Shown: positions 32,605-43,300 of the stretch, piece by piece
Numbering within the stretch: the stretch's first letter is position 1
How the letters are laid out: each line of letters starts with the position of its first letter
From: Paenibacillus sp. HB172176
GTDB taxonomy: Bacteria > Bacillota > Bacilli > Paenibacillales > Paenibacillaceae
Assembly (NCBI RefSeq): GCF_011947265.1
Contig: NZ_JAATHD010000002.1
Coordinates: forward strand, 186,001-250,000
Reading direction: 5' to 3'
DNA: 64,000 nt
Position numbers and translations under genes: made by a program
The notes under the pieces: generated by a model
Seen by the model: only the letters and a program-made list of their open reading frames with translations
Told to the model about the DNA's origin: nothing
Databases searched by the model: none

Positions 32605-34575
32605 TTACTCCACATATTCCGTGAAATCCACATTCTCAATAATCCATCTCTTGCGCGGATCAACTTTGTCGCCCATCAACGTTGACACTCGCCGTTCAGC
32701 CTTGGCCGCATCCTCGATTTGCACCTGCAGCAACGTGCGCGATTCAGGATTCATCGTCGTCTCCCACAGCTGATCCGGATTCATCTCGCCAAGTCCTTTG
32801 TAGCGCTGCAATTCATAGCCCTTGCCGTATTCCTTCAAATAATTTTGAAGCTGCTCGTCCGTCCAAGCGTATCGAACCGTTTCAAGCTTGCCGGATTTGC
32901 GCGTGATTTTGAACAGAGGCGGCTGGGCGATATAGATTCGTCCGCTGTCGATCAGCGGCTTCATATACCGGTAGAAGAAGGTCAGCAGCAGAACCTGGAT
33001 ATGCGCGCCGTCCGTATCCGCATCGGTCATAATAATAATTTTGTTGTAATTGCTCTCATCCGCTTCGAATTCCGGACCAACCCCCGCGCCGATTGCCGCA
33101 ATGATCGCTTTGTATTCGTCGTTGCGAAGAATGTCCGCCAGCTTCGCCTTCTCGGGATTCATCGGCTTGCCCTTCAACGGCAGAATCGCCTGATGCTTGG
33201 AATCCCTGCCTTGCTTCGCCGAGCCACCGGCGGAATCGCCTTCGACAATGAACAGCTCATTGCGGGAATAATCCTTCGATTGGGCAGGCGTCAGCTTGCC
33301 GCCGAGATTGGAGCCTTCGCTCCGCTTTTTCCCGCTGCGAATTTCCTCGCGAGCCTTTCTTGCCGCCTCTCTCGCCTTCGACGCTTGCACGGCCTTCTTC
33401 AGAAGCGACTGTCCCACTTGCGGATTTTCCTCGAGGAAAACCTGCATCTTCTCCGTCACGACCGCGTCGACGGCGCTTCTGGCCGAGGCGCTGCCTAATT
33501 GATCCTTTGTCTGGCCAACGAACTCGACCTCGGACATTTTAATATTAATAACCGCCATCATGCCTTCGCGAAGATCGTTTCCTTCCAGATTTTTGTCCTT
33601 CTCCTTCAGAAGAGACGTTTTCCGGGCATAATCGTTCATCACCCGCGTATACGCCGTTTTGAAGCCCGTTTCATGCGTGCCGCCGCCCCGGGTAGGAATG
33701 GAGTTGACGAAGGAGGCGAGCGTCTCCGTATATCCGTCATTATACTGCAGCGCAACCTCGACCTCGATATCGTCGCGATCGCCCGCAAAGTGAACGACAT
33801 CATGCAGAACCGTCTTGTTCTCGTTAAGGAATTGAACGAATTGACTGGCTCCTCCTTCATAATGATACATCTCTTGCTTGCCGTTGCGATCATCCTTGAT
33901 TGTCACCTTAAGACCCGAATTGAGGAACGCGATTTCCTGCAATCGTTCTGACAAGGTGTCGTAATTGAAGGAAATGCCGTTTTGAAAAACGCGAGCATCC
34001 GGCTTGAATGTCACCTTGGTGCCCGTCCGATTCGTATTGCCAAGTATCTCGAGACCGGTTACGGGCTCGCCGACATGCTCCTTGCCCTGAGCATCCACCC
34101 AATACTCGAACCGCTGCTTGTGAAGCTTGCCGTCGCGGAAGATTTCGACCTCCAGCCACTCCGACAGCGCGTTGGTGACCGATGCACCGACGCCGTGCAG
34201 ACCGCCGGATTTCTTATAGCCTCCGCCTCCGAATTTGCCGCCCGCATGCAGAATCGTGTACACGACCTGAGGCGTTGGTATGCCGGTCTTATGCATGCCG
34301 GTCGGAATGCCCCGCCCGTTATCCTGCACGGTAATGGAACCGTTCTTATGCAGCGTAACCTCGATTGCCGAGCAAAACTTGGCAAGATGCTCGTCCACCG
34401 CGTTATCGACGATTTCCCATACCAAATGATGCAGTCCGGACGTGGAGGTGCTCCCTATGTACATGCCGGGGCGCTTCCGTACCGCCGTCAATCCCTCCAG
34501 CACTTGTATATCATCAGCTTCATAGTTCCGATCCGGAGCTGTTGTATTCGCGAATAGATCCAATTGCTCACTCAT
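32605..34575 (-). CDS. parE: DNA topoisomerase IV subunit B
   Basis: 656 aa. GHKL ATPase domain (EIVDNAVDEH with the catalytic Glu, DNGRGIPTG, GLHGVGASVTNALS), transducer, and TOPRIM domain (EGDSAGGSAKQGRD, TDADTDGAHI). Supplies ATP-driven strand passage to ParC. ATG 34575 chosen over an upstream in-frame start because GGGGGAAGC sits just before it. Co-transcribed with parC. Confidence 0.92.
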   Translation of the reverse strand: MSEQLDLFANTTAPDRNYEADDIQVLEGLTAVRKRPGMYIGSTSTSGLHHLVWEIVDNAVDEHLAKFCSAIEVTLHKNGSITVQDNGRGIPTGMHKTGIPTPQVVYTILHAGGKFGGGGYKKSGGLHGVGASVTNALSEWLEVEIFRDGKLHKQRFEYWVDAQGKEHVGEPVTGLEILGNTNRTGTKVTFKPDARVFQNGISFNYDTLSERLQEIAFLNSGLKVTIKDDRNGKQEMYHYEGGASQFVQFLNENKTVLHDVVHFAGDRDDIEVEVALQYNDGYTETLASFVNSIPTRGGGTHETGFKTAYTRVMNDYARKTSLLKEKDKNLEGNDLREGMMAVINIKMSEVEFVGQTKDQLGSASARSAVDAVVTEKMQVFLEENPQVGQSLLKKAVQASKAREAARKAREEIRSGKKRSEGSNLGGKLTPAQSKDYSRNELFIVEGDSAGGSAKQGRDSKHQAILPLKGKPMNPEKAKLADILRNDEYKAIIAAIGAGVGPEFEADESNYNKIIIMTDADTDGAHIQVLLLTFFYRYMKPLIDSGRIYIAQPPLFKITRKSGKLETVRYAWTDEQLQNYLKEYGKGYELQRYKGLGEMNPDQLWETTMNPESRTLLQVQIEDAAKAERRVSTLMGDKVDPRKRWIIENVDFTEYVE

Positions 34576-34774
34576 GAGCTTCCCCCAATCTGCCAATCTC
34601 GTTTCAAAATGCAATTAACGTATCTTCAAGCTATTTTAATGCAAGGATCCTCATCCGTAAAGCCGCGTCAGCAGATTAATCTCTGCGCCTTTCTCCCTAC
34701 CATGGTTTGCAATTTCCTGTTCGCTTATGCCGAATCCGTTCATAACGCCGACAGATGCATACTGGATTTACCCG

Positions 34775-34810
34775 AAAAAAGAAGCGTTCCGCAGCGAGAG
34801 GAACGCTTCT
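34775..34810 (-). terminator. Terminator after the YqkE-like gene
   Basis: Minus strand: 10-bp stem (34809-34800 with 34790-34781), 9-nt loop, then six T residues (34780-34775). Confidence 0.8.
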
Positions 34811-34821
34811 TCTCTATCGCA

Positions 34822-35115
34822 TTATTTGTATTTTCCAGTGTTCGGATCGCTGTTCTCAAGCAGATACGCAAAATCGTTTTCCTTGGCTTTCTGCTCGCGC
34901 TTCTTCGCTTCAATCGCGGCGAGACGCTTCTGCTCCTCTTGCTCGGCCTGCGCTTTCTTCAGCTCGTCCGCCTGCGTTTTGAGCTTGCCAAGTACGTCCT
35001 GGCTGAGCAAATCACCAAGCGTATTGCCATGCTGCTCGGAAGACTCCGCCCTGCTCTGCGGCTTTCGTCCCGAAGCTTGCTGCTGCGCCTGAAGTCGCTT
35101 TTTATTTTTGCCCAT
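34822..35115 (-). CDS. yqkE: YqkE-family small coiled-coil protein
   Basis: 97 aa, very rich in Lys, Gln, Glu and Ala. GNTLGDLLSQDVLGKLKTQADELK followed by a charged helix (about 45-78) and the C-terminal FAYLLENSDPNTGKYK resemble the YqkE/DUF3886 family of bacilli. Cytoplasmic, function unknown. Located 14 bases downstream of purT and probably co-transcribed with it. Confidence 0.75.
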   Translation of the reverse strand: MGKNKKRLQAQQQASGRKPQSRAESSEQHGNTLGDLLSQDVLGKLKTQADELKKAQAEQEEQKRLAAIEAKKREQKAKENDFAYLLENSDPNTGKYK

Positions 35116-35129
35116 TGTTCATCACCTGC

Positions 35130-36314
35130 TTATTCTTGATCATAGTCGATATAGAGCGATAACGCCGCTTTTCGCGCTGCCTCTCTCGCGGTATCCGTAT
35201 TGTCGCTTGTGCTCAGCGCCACGGCCATTCTTCTGCCGATCTTCGTCTCGGGCTTGCCGAATATCCTGACCTGCGTATGCGGCAGCGTCAACGCTTCCGC
35301 TACGCCGCCGATTCGGAAGCTCCTCGATTCCTGGTCCGCTTTGAGCGTATGCGAGGCTCCCGGCGTTAACAATCGAATGGGGCCGATCGGGAAGCCAAGA
35401 ACGGCACGGACATGCAGAGCGAATTCGGACAGATCCTGCGTCGCCATCGTCACCATGCCGGTATCATGCGGCCGTGGCGACACCTCGCTGAACAAAACGC
35501 CGTGGGGCGTGATGAACAGCTCTACTCCGTAAAGACCGTAACCGCCAAGCTCTTCAGTGATCTTCCTTGCAATGTCCTCCGCTTGCCGCAGATGCTCCTC
35601 CTTCATCTCATGCGGCTGCCAGGATTCAATATAATCGCCGTCCTTCTGCACGTGGCCAATCGGCGCGCAGAAGGAGGTTCCGGATACGGAACGGACCGTG
35701 AGAAGCGTAATTTCCGATTCGAAGGTGATGAAGCCTTCGACAATGACGCGCTGCTTCTTCGCGCGGCCGCCTTCCATCGCATAATGCCAGCAGCTCTCTA
35801 CCTCGTCTACGGATTTGCATACGCTTTGACCTTTGCCCGATGAGCTCATAATCGGCTTGATTACGCACGGGAAGCCAAGCGAGACGGCTGCCTCGCGCAT
35901 CTCCTCAAGCGAATCCGCGAAGCGGTAGGGCGCTGTCGGCAGTTGAAGCGTCTCAGCCGCCAACCTGCGTATGCCCTCGCGATCCATCGTCAGCTTGGCC
36001 GCTCTCGCTGCCGGAATGACATGATGGCCTTCCTGTTCCAGCTCCACAAGCGCATCGGTTGCGATCGCTTCGATCTCCGGAACGATTAAATCCGGCTTCT
36101 CCAGCTCAATGATGCGGCGAATAGCCGCTCCGTCAAGCATGTCTGTCACATAAGAGCGATGAGCGACCTGCATCGCCGGCGCATGCTCATATCGATCGAC
36201 GGCAATCGTCTCGACGCCAAGCCGCTGCGCTTCTATCACAACCTCCTTGCCCAGCTCTCCCGAGCCGAGCAGCATTAGTTTACGAGCCTGTGTCGATAAT
36301 GGGGATCCATACAT
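35130..36314 (-). CDS. purT: Formate-dependent phosphoribosylglycinamide formyltransferase 2
   Basis: 394 aa ATP-grasp enzyme; makes formyl-GAR from GAR, formate and ATP in purine synthesis. [22 protein letters not shown] (N-terminal PurK-like Rossmann part), SSGKGQSV (P-loop-like) and [15 protein letters not shown] (Mg/ATP site) are standard. ATG 36314 has AGGAGGC twelve bases upstream; that ribosome site is inside the 3' arm of a long hairpin. Confidence 0.93.
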   Translation of the reverse strand: MYGSPLSTQARKLMLLGSGELGKEVVIEAQRLGVETIAVDRYEHAPAMQVAHRSYVTDMLDGAAIRRIIELEKPDLIVPEIEAIATDALVELEQEGHHVIPAARAAKLTMDREGIRRLAAETLQLPTAPYRFADSLEEMREAAVSLGFPCVIKPIMSSSGKGQSVCKSVDEVESCWHYAMEGGRAKKQRVIVEGFITFESEITLLTVRSVSGTSFCAPIGHVQKDGDYIESWQPHEMKEEHLRQAEDIARKITEELGGYGLYGVELFITPHGVLFSEVSPRPHDTGMVTMATQDLSEFALHVRAVLGFPIGPIRLLTPGASHTLKADQESRSFRIGGVAEALTLPHTQVRIFGKPETKIGRRMAVALSTSDNTDTAREAARKAALSLYIDYDQE

Positions 36315-36321
36315 AAAGAAA

Positions 36322-36383
36322 AAGAGCCTCCTGGTTCATGGAATAAGATTGTCTTGCAGTCTCATTCCATTGTGGAGGTTCTT
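36322..36383 (-). promoter_or_regulatory. purT leader: Long hairpin enclosing the purT Shine-Dalgarno, terminator-like
   Basis: Minus strand: outer arms AAGAACCTCC (36383-36374) and GGAGGCTCTT (36331-36322), inner arms ATGGAAT / ATTCCAT, then a T-rich run before the purT ATG. The only GGAGG ribosome site of purT is in the 3' arm. It is placed to end transcripts from the ABC exporter genes and to hide the purT ribosome site. Confidence 0.55.
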
Positions 36384-36455
36384 CTCTCAAAAAGCAATAT
36401 GCATCGTGATTCCTATAAGATACGTTGTCGAATTCGGAAGTTTGGAATAATGCTC

Positions 36456-38279
36456 TTACAGGTAGCGGTATTGCGCTTCTATTAGGCCATTATATACGCC
36501 CTTCTTCGCCACCAGCGCGTCATGATTGCCCTGTTCGACGATGACGCCGTGATCAAGCACGATAATTTCATCCGCATGGCGAATTGTTGATAAGCGATGG
36601 GCGATCATGAATGAGGTGCGTCCATCCAGCAACGTTTTGAGCGCTTCCTGAATTTTCAGTTCGGTCTCCGTGTCGATGCTGGCCGTAGCCTCATCCAGTA
36701 TCAGTATCTTCGGATCGGCGAGCAGCGCGCGGGCGAATGACAACAATTGGCGCTGTCCCATGGACAGCATATTTCCCCGTTCCTCGACTTGTGTATTGTA
36801 ACCGTCAGGCAGATCCATAATGAATTCATGGGCATGCACGGCTTGAGCCGCCTTCACAATCTCATCGTCGGTCGCGTCTAGTCTGCCGTAACGAATATTA
36901 TCCTTGATCGATCCCGCGAAGATGAAGGTATCCTGCAGCACAATGCCCACCTGTGATCTCAAGCTCTCAATGGTCACGTCGCGGATGTCGATGCCGTCGA
37001 TCAACACTCTCCCCTGCACGGGATCGTAGAATCTGCAGAGCAGATTAATAATCGTACTCTTGCCCGAGCCGGTATGCCCGACCAGCGCAATCGACTGCCC
37101 CGCCTTTACGTCGATGCTGATGCCCTTTAAAGCCTGTCTGCCCGGTTCATATTCGAAAATGATATTGTCGAAGGTCACATCGCCGCGAATCGCGGGCAAC
37201 GGTCTGGCCGACGGGGATTCGCCGACATTCGGCTCCTCGTCGATAAACTCGAAGATCCGCTCGGAGGATGCCATCGCAATCAGCAGCTGCGAATACATCT
37301 GGCCCAGCCTGTTGATCGGCTCCCAGAAGTTGCCCATATAGTTGGCGAAGGCAACCAGCAGACCAACGGTTATGGCTTTGCTCTGAATAAGCTCCGAGCC
37401 GTACCAGAACAAGATGCATGTGCCAACCGCCGCCGTCACCTCGATAACCGGTCCGAAGCTTTGGTTAAGCGCCGAAGCCTTGTTCCACGACTTCACGTTG
37501 ATCGTGTTCATGTGGTTGAAGAACGACATATTGTCCTTCTCCTGCACATAAGCTTGCGTAACCTTCATGCCTTGAATGCTCTCGTTCAGATGCGCGTTAA
37601 TGCGAGACTGCTTCATCCGCACATCCTGCCAGGCGAAGCGAATCCGCTTGCGAAGAGAGGTCGACACCACGAACATGAGCGGAACGGTAATCATGACGGC
37701 AAGTCCGAGCTTGATGTTCAGCCCGAGCAGTATGATGACGATGCCGACAAGCTGGATACAATCCATGAGCAGATTGACGACGCCGTTCGTGAACAAATCC
37801 TGGAGCGCGTTCACGTCATTCGTGACGCGAACGAGCACCGAACCCGCCGGACGCTTGTCATAGAACCGGAAGCTGAGCTTCTGAATATGCTGGAACAGAT
37901 GGGTTCTGAGATCATAGATCACCTTCTGACCAATCACGTTCGTATAACGAATCCGATACGTATTCGCCGCCCATTGCAGCACATACAGGGCCAGCGTCCC
38001 GATGCCGACGAGGATCAGCATGCCATAGCTTCCGGAGCCCTTTTCCGGATCGATAATGTGGTCAATCACATAGAGCATCAGGAATGGAATGGCCAGCTTT
38101 GTAAGCGTGCCGATTATCATCATCAGAATGACGGGAGTAAGCTGCTTGCGATAGGGCTTCATATAGGTGTAGAGTCTGCGCAGCTGCGACCAGTTAAACG
38201 GTTTTTCAATCGCCTCGTCATCCTGATAGACGAAGCGTTCATTGCGATTTTTGCTATTTACGGCCGATTTGGCGCTCAT
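36456..38279 (-). CDS. ABC exporter half-transporter, subunit with catalytic Walker B Glu
   Basis: 607 aa, six membrane segments (about 45-330) and one ABC domain: Walker A GHTGSGKST (401-409), signature LSMGQ (505-509, second Gly replaced by Met), Walker B ILILDE with catalytic Glu530. Its partner is the upstream gene, whose stop overlaps this start (ATGA at 38279-38276). The pairing of one canonical and one degenerate site is that of heterodimeric exporters such as BmrCD or YfiBC of B. subtilis; substrates are drugs or peptides, not identifiable here. Confidence 0.88.
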   Translation of the reverse strand: MSAKSAVNSKNRNERFVYQDDEAIEKPFNWSQLRRLYTYMKPYRKQLTPVILMMIIGTLTKLAIPFLMLYVIDHIIDPEKGSGSYGMLILVGIGTLALYVLQWAANTYRIRYTNVIGQKVIYDLRTHLFQHIQKLSFRFYDKRPAGSVLVRVTNDVNALQDLFTNGVVNLLMDCIQLVGIVIILLGLNIKLGLAVMITVPLMFVVSTSLRKRIRFAWQDVRMKQSRINAHLNESIQGMKVTQAYVQEKDNMSFFNHMNTINVKSWNKASALNQSFGPVIEVTAAVGTCILFWYGSELIQSKAITVGLLVAFANYMGNFWEPINRLGQMYSQLLIAMASSERIFEFIDEEPNVGESPSARPLPAIRGDVTFDNIIFEYEPGRQALKGISIDVKAGQSIALVGHTGSGKSTIINLLCRFYDPVQGRVLIDGIDIRDVTIESLRSQVGIVLQDTFIFAGSIKDNIRYGRLDATDDEIVKAAQAVHAHEFIMDLPDGYNTQVEERGNMLSMGQRQLLSFARALLADPKILILDEATASIDTETELKIQEALKTLLDGRTSFMIAHRLSTIRHADEIIVLDHGVIVEQGNHDALVAKKGVYNGLIEAQYRYL

Positions 38280-40063
38280 GAATGGACACTCCTTCGTTCA
38301 TTCCTATTCTCATCTCCGGAAGCGGCGCCGGCCACGAAATCCGCATATTGAATATGATACGTATCCCGATAAGGGCCTTCCTGCGCGATTAAGTCGGCAT
38401 GCTTGCCGCGTTGCACAATATGGCCTTTGTCGAGTACGATAATTTCATCCGCCTGACGCAAGGAGGAAATCCGGTGCGCGATGATGAAGGTCGTGCGTCC
38501 GGCCATAAGCTCCTTGAAGCCTTCTTGAATTTGATGCTCGGTTTCCATATCGACTGCGCTGGTCGCATCATCCAGAATAAGAATTCGCGGGTTTTTGATT
38601 AGCGCTCTCGCAATCGCAATTCTTTGCTTCTGGCCGCCGGAGAGACCCATGCCGCGTTCGCCCACGACCGTATCGTAGCCAAGCGGCATCTCCATGATGA
38701 AATCATGAGCCTTCGATAACTTGGCTGCACGCTCAATCTGCTCCATCGACACATCGCCCATGCCGAACGCGATATTGTCCCGAATCGAAGCCGAGAACAG
38801 GAACGTCTCCTGAAAGACAGGCGCAATTTGCTGACGAAGCGAAGCCACATCCAGTTGATTAATGTCGATGCCGTCAAGCGTAATACTGCCCTGTTTCACG
38901 TTATAGGCTCGCATGAGCAGCTGAATGATGGTCGATTTGCCGGAGCCTGTTCCTCCGAGAAATCCGATAACCGAACCCGCTGGCGCATCGATCGTAATAT
39001 CGGTTAGTGCGGGCTTCTTATCCGGATAATTGAAGGTGACATGATCGAAGCGAACATGTCCCTTCACCTGCTCCTTGTTCATCTCGATTGCCGCATCCGC
39101 GTTTTTCACGTGGATATGCTCGTTTAACAGTCCCATAACACGTTCGCTCGATGCTTTGAACTGCGTATAGTTGTTAATATGGAAGCCGAGGCCCCACATC
39201 GGTCCGATGATATACCAGATCAAGCTGAAGAAGGCTACGAATTCACCTAACTGCAGACGATTGCTGATGACAAACGATCCTCCGACGATTAACAGCGTAA
39301 CGGCGCTGAGATTCGCAGTCAGCTCCATGAGCGGGAAGAATCTTGCCCAGATTCTGGCAGCGCCGACCTGATTCGACTGGTAAGCCTCGTTTCGAATCGA
39401 GAATTTCGATACTTCATGCCCTTCGCGTGCGAAGGATTTGACCGTGCGAACGCCCGTAATATTTTCTTGCACAGCAGTGGTCAGATTACTCATCGCTTGG
39501 CGCATCTCGCGGAACGCCGGATGCACCCGCTTCTCGAAGCGCACCGCCAGGAAGCCGAGCAGCGGAATCGTGATCATTGTCACGATCGTCAATTGCCAGT
39601 TCAAATACAGCATCATAACGGCTCCGAAAACAATCATTAGCACCATGTTCAAAATTTGCGCGAAGCCAAAACCGATAAATTGCCGAATGGCTTCCAGATC
39701 AGCGGTCAGCCGCGACATGAGATCCCCTGTTTTCGCTTTGTCATAATATTGAAAGGATAAGGTCTGAAGCTTGTCGTAAAGCGCATTGCGCAGACGGAAA
39801 GCAACCTTGTTGCCGAGACGCCCCCCGAAAAAGCCTTGCAAAAACTGACAAAATGCCTTGACAGCAATTACACTGATAACCGTTAATGCCAGCTTGGGCA
39901 CCAAGTCGAACCGCTGCGGCGTAATGACATTATCGATCAAATAACGCAGCAAATTCGGATAGACGAGCCCGAGCGCGGTTGCGCAGACCAGGCACGCTAT
40001 TGACGCGAACAGAAACTTTCTCTCCGGCCAATAGAAGGCTTTTAATTGCCTCAGAGTTTCCAA
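38276..40063 (-). CDS. ABC exporter half-transporter, subunit with degenerate Walker B
   Basis: 595 aa. Six-helix membrane domain then an ABC domain: Walker A GGTGSGKST (370-378), canonical signature LSGGQ (474-478), and Walker B LILDD where Asp499 stands in for the catalytic Glu. Together with LSMGQ in the partner this forms the non-hydrolysing site, while LSGGQ here completes the active site of the partner. Preceded by a good sigma-A promoter at 40100-40128. Confidence 0.88.
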   Translation of the reverse strand: METLRQLKAFYWPERKFLFASIACLVCATALGLVYPNLLRYLIDNVITPQRFDLVPKLALTVISVIAVKAFCQFLQGFFGGRLGNKVAFRLRNALYDKLQTLSFQYYDKAKTGDLMSRLTADLEAIRQFIGFGFAQILNMVLMIVFGAVMMLYLNWQLTIVTMITIPLLGFLAVRFEKRVHPAFREMRQAMSNLTTAVQENITGVRTVKSFAREGHEVSKFSIRNEAYQSNQVGAARIWARFFPLMELTANLSAVTLLIVGGSFVISNRLQLGEFVAFFSLIWYIIGPMWGLGFHINNYTQFKASSERVMGLLNEHIHVKNADAAIEMNKEQVKGHVRFDHVTFNYPDKKPALTDITIDAPAGSVIGFLGGTGSGKSTIIQLLMRAYNVKQGSITLDGIDINQLDVASLRQQIAPVFQETFLFSASIRDNIAFGMGDVSMEQIERAAKLSKAHDFIMEMPLGYDTVVGERGMGLSGGQKQRIAIARALIKNPRILILDDATSAVDMETEHQIQEGFKELMAGRTTFIIAHRISSLRQADEIIVLDKGHIVQRGKHADLIAQEGPYRDTYHIQYADFVAGAASGDENRNERRSVHS

Positions 40064-40099
40064 CGAAATCCATCTCCCTGTTTTTTATAATATGAATGA

Positions 40100-40128
40100 A
40101 TATTATCAGCATCCCATAAGAGGAGCAA
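40100..40128 (-). promoter_or_regulatory. Sigma-A promoter of the ABC exporter operon
   Basis: Minus strand -35 TTGCTC (40128-40123), 17-base spacer, -10 TAATAT (40105-40100); start codon at 40063. Confidence 0.65.
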
Positions 40129-40274
40129 ATTCTAAAAAAAAGCGAATATTTCATTGAAAGGGTTAATTATGGCGATTGAAGATATGGAAACGGGAAATGC
40201 TTTTAAATCATCGTAAATCATCCCTATAATGCGTGTATTGCTCCGTTTTTGCACAGGAGCACACCAACAGCAAA

Positions 40275-40313
40275 AATGCTTTTGCCGGATGTTATTTCAT
40301 CGGCAAAAGCATT
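40275..40313 (-). terminator. Terminator of dynA
   Basis: 13-bp stem (40275-40287 with 40301-40313) with further GATG/CATC pairing, followed on the minus strand by a T run. Lies 41 bases after the dynA stop. Confidence 0.8.
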
Positions 40314-40353
40314 AAGCGAATATCGATATGAAAGGCAATGCTATCTCATTCAA

Positions 40354-43300
40354 CTAGAGATGATTCAACTGCTCTTGCAGCGATTTCAGCTTCTCCAGTT
40401 CAGCTCCGTCCGACAGGGAGCTTCGCATCCCTCTCGCGAAGCTGTCCATGTCTAATTCGAGTTGCTCCGCCTTGCGCGAAACGGCGTCGCTCCAGCAGCT
40501 TGCATAATGACTATGCCAGTCTCCCGTAACCCGCTCCATCCATTGCTGAAGCTCGGGGAAGATAACGGCTTCCAATTCCTTCCGAAGAAGCGACTTGCCC
40601 TCTCCCTCGAAAAAAGCTCGCGGCGATTTGAAACGGCTCCAAAGCCATTTGCTCTCTATGCCGGAGGATTCCCAGCTCACAGCCTCCTGCGGCTCATTCA
40701 GCTTTTCCGACGCAAAAGCAGCGGCATGGTAACCGCCCAGCATCGTCTCAAGTCGCTCTGAATAGCCGGCATATGCTTGCTTAAGCGCCGCGTTCAGATT
40801 ACGCTCCATGCGCAGCGCCGTTGCCAGCAGCTCCTGAGCCAGCTCGAGCTGCAGCAACCGCTGCAGTTCCAGCCAAGCCGTCCACACGACCTTTTTTAGA
40901 TCGCGCCCGTCGTCCTGCAGCGAAGCAGGATTGAAAGCGAGATGATAAAATTCCCCGAATCGGTATTGCAGACGCTGCAGCACGTAATAATGCAGCTCGT
41001 TCGCCTCCTGCTTCAAGCCTTGGGGCATTTCGAGCGTCTGAAAAGCTTCAACAACGCCTTGAGCCTCGGCTACAGCCGAGTTAAGCTTCCTCAGCTCTTC
41101 GTCGCGCGCGGCCTCGTCTCCCTCCGCGCTGCGAATCCATTCCCCGATTTTCGATTGATTACGGACAAGCTCCTGCTCGGCAGATTCAATGGCCAATCGA
41201 CCCAAATCATTTCTGATGAAAGAAAAGAATTCGGCTTCAAAGCGATGAATGCCGGATTGATGAATAAGCGTTTCCGCCTTGGAGCGCTTGCCGTCCAGAG
41301 CTTCAAGGCTTGATACGGGAAACATGCGCGGTTTGCGTATCGCATGCTTTAACAAATTTTGCTCCACATGGCTGAGCACGCCGTCCAGTTCCTCTGCATC
41401 CCCGGCCAGATCCGCCGCATTGACGATGAAAAACATCTTGTCGAGCTCGAATTGATCCTTCACTCGACCAAGCTGATCCAGAAATTGACGATCCGCTTGA
41501 GAGAATGCGTGATTATAATAAGTTACGAATAAGACCGCGTCGGCGTTTTTAATATAATTGAAGGCTACGCCGGTATGCCTCGCGTTCACCGAATCGGCGC
41601 CTGGCGTATCGACCAGTACGACGCCTTGCTTTGTCAATTCGCAATCATGATGATAATCAATTTGGCTGACGAAACAAGAGCGCGTCTCGTCCGCCACATA
41701 GCTTTCATATTCCTCCCGATCCACGCGGAAAGTCGTGCCAAGCAGCTGCTCATGCTTCTCCCAGCCCAATCTTGCCGCCCGCAGAAAGCTGTAATGCGGT
41801 CTTCCCCCGGCGCCGATGCTGTCAATCGAAATCCCGTCGATCGCTTTTAGAATGGAAACAGCATCCGGCATACGATCCGCAGATGCTTCTTCGCCAAGCA
41901 GCGATAAGGAATAGCGAAGATCGCTTAGAACAGCTTCCCTGTCCTTCATGACGATTCTGGCCGTTCCATGCGGATAATCCGCATCGGGAGGCTTAATGCG
42001 ATTGATTGCCGCCGTCGTCGGATTTGGAGATACCGGCAGCACCGCTTCGCCGATCAGCGCGTTCGCGAGCGAGGATTTCCCGGCGCTGAACGCGCCGAAG
42101 AGAGCAATCGTGAATTCGCATTCCGCCAGTCGGACTCCCTTCTCCCGCAGAGACTCCCCCGAGCTCATCAGGCTTTCCAGCGATTCCATCAAACCTGCTG
42201 CCTTCAATAGACGCTGAGCTGCCTCTCTCTGCAGCGCAATTGCGGAGACGCCGTTCCCGGCGCTGCTCTCTGAAGATCTGCTTGCATCGAACTCCCGCTG
42301 TGACTCTATGCCATCTTCCGATTGCTCGGCCCGATTAACAACGATTGAATCCTTCTTCCGCATCAGAGACAGCGCCGGCTTCGCATGGCCAACAGCCTCT
42401 GCCCCCATAAGCTGAGCGGGATGCGGAAGCTCCGGCTTCTTGGCAAACTCGGGCAGCTGCCGCTTCAATTGCTCGCCATGGGCTGCCAAGCGGCGATCCA
42501 GCTCCATCACTTCATGCCAAGCCCTCAGCTTCCCATTCAACGCTTGAAGCTCCGCCTCGGCAATGCTCTCCGCTGCAGCGGAAGCCTCGCCAGCCGAAGC
42601 GGCCAAATGATCAATCATTTGAAGCGCGTTCTGCCTGTAGACGGACTTAATATCGGCTGCCATATCCTGACAATACGTCATCGTGTAGGCGTCTCCGATT
42701 ACCGCGCCCTGCTTCACCCGTTTAATAAGCCAATCCCCGTCAGGCGTCCAGGTCAGCTCCTTTAATTGCTCCTCAAGCTTCTTCCCGTCATAGCGGCTGC
42801 GATCCGCTTCTTTCCTCAGCAATTGCTTCACATGCCAGTCAATCGCCGCGCTTAGGAGCGTGGCGAGCTCGCTCTGGAACGCGGCAAGCCGCTTCTCTTG
42901 CTCAGCGGCGGTCTTGCCCGCGGCGAATAGAATTCCTGTCTTGAAACCCGGCTTACGGCTTTCGAGGAAAGCGCGGGCAAGATCCCGAAGTCCCGCCGGC
43001 GTAATATTCGCATTGTCCAGTATCGACTGAAGCTGCTTGCGCAAATCAATGCGATACGTTTCCCGCCCATCGCGAAGCGAAGCTATTCGCTGCTCCAATG
43101 CCGTGAATTCGCTCGACAATTGGCGAGCATGCTCCTCCCCGCCTGCAGCGACAAGCAAGGAATTTCGCTTTGACTCCTCCTGCTCCTTCATAAAACGCAA
43201 ATGAGCCTCTGTCAAATGACGAAGCGTGGATTCGACGCTATATTCGCACAGCTCCTCGCGATTCTTCTCGAGCGCGCCGATCAAGGCGATCAGCTTGCTC

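Noticed and set aside
36315-36455. Purine (G-box) riboswitch before purT
   Set aside because: The three-way junction loops of the purine aptamer are absent; only a long hairpin is seen.
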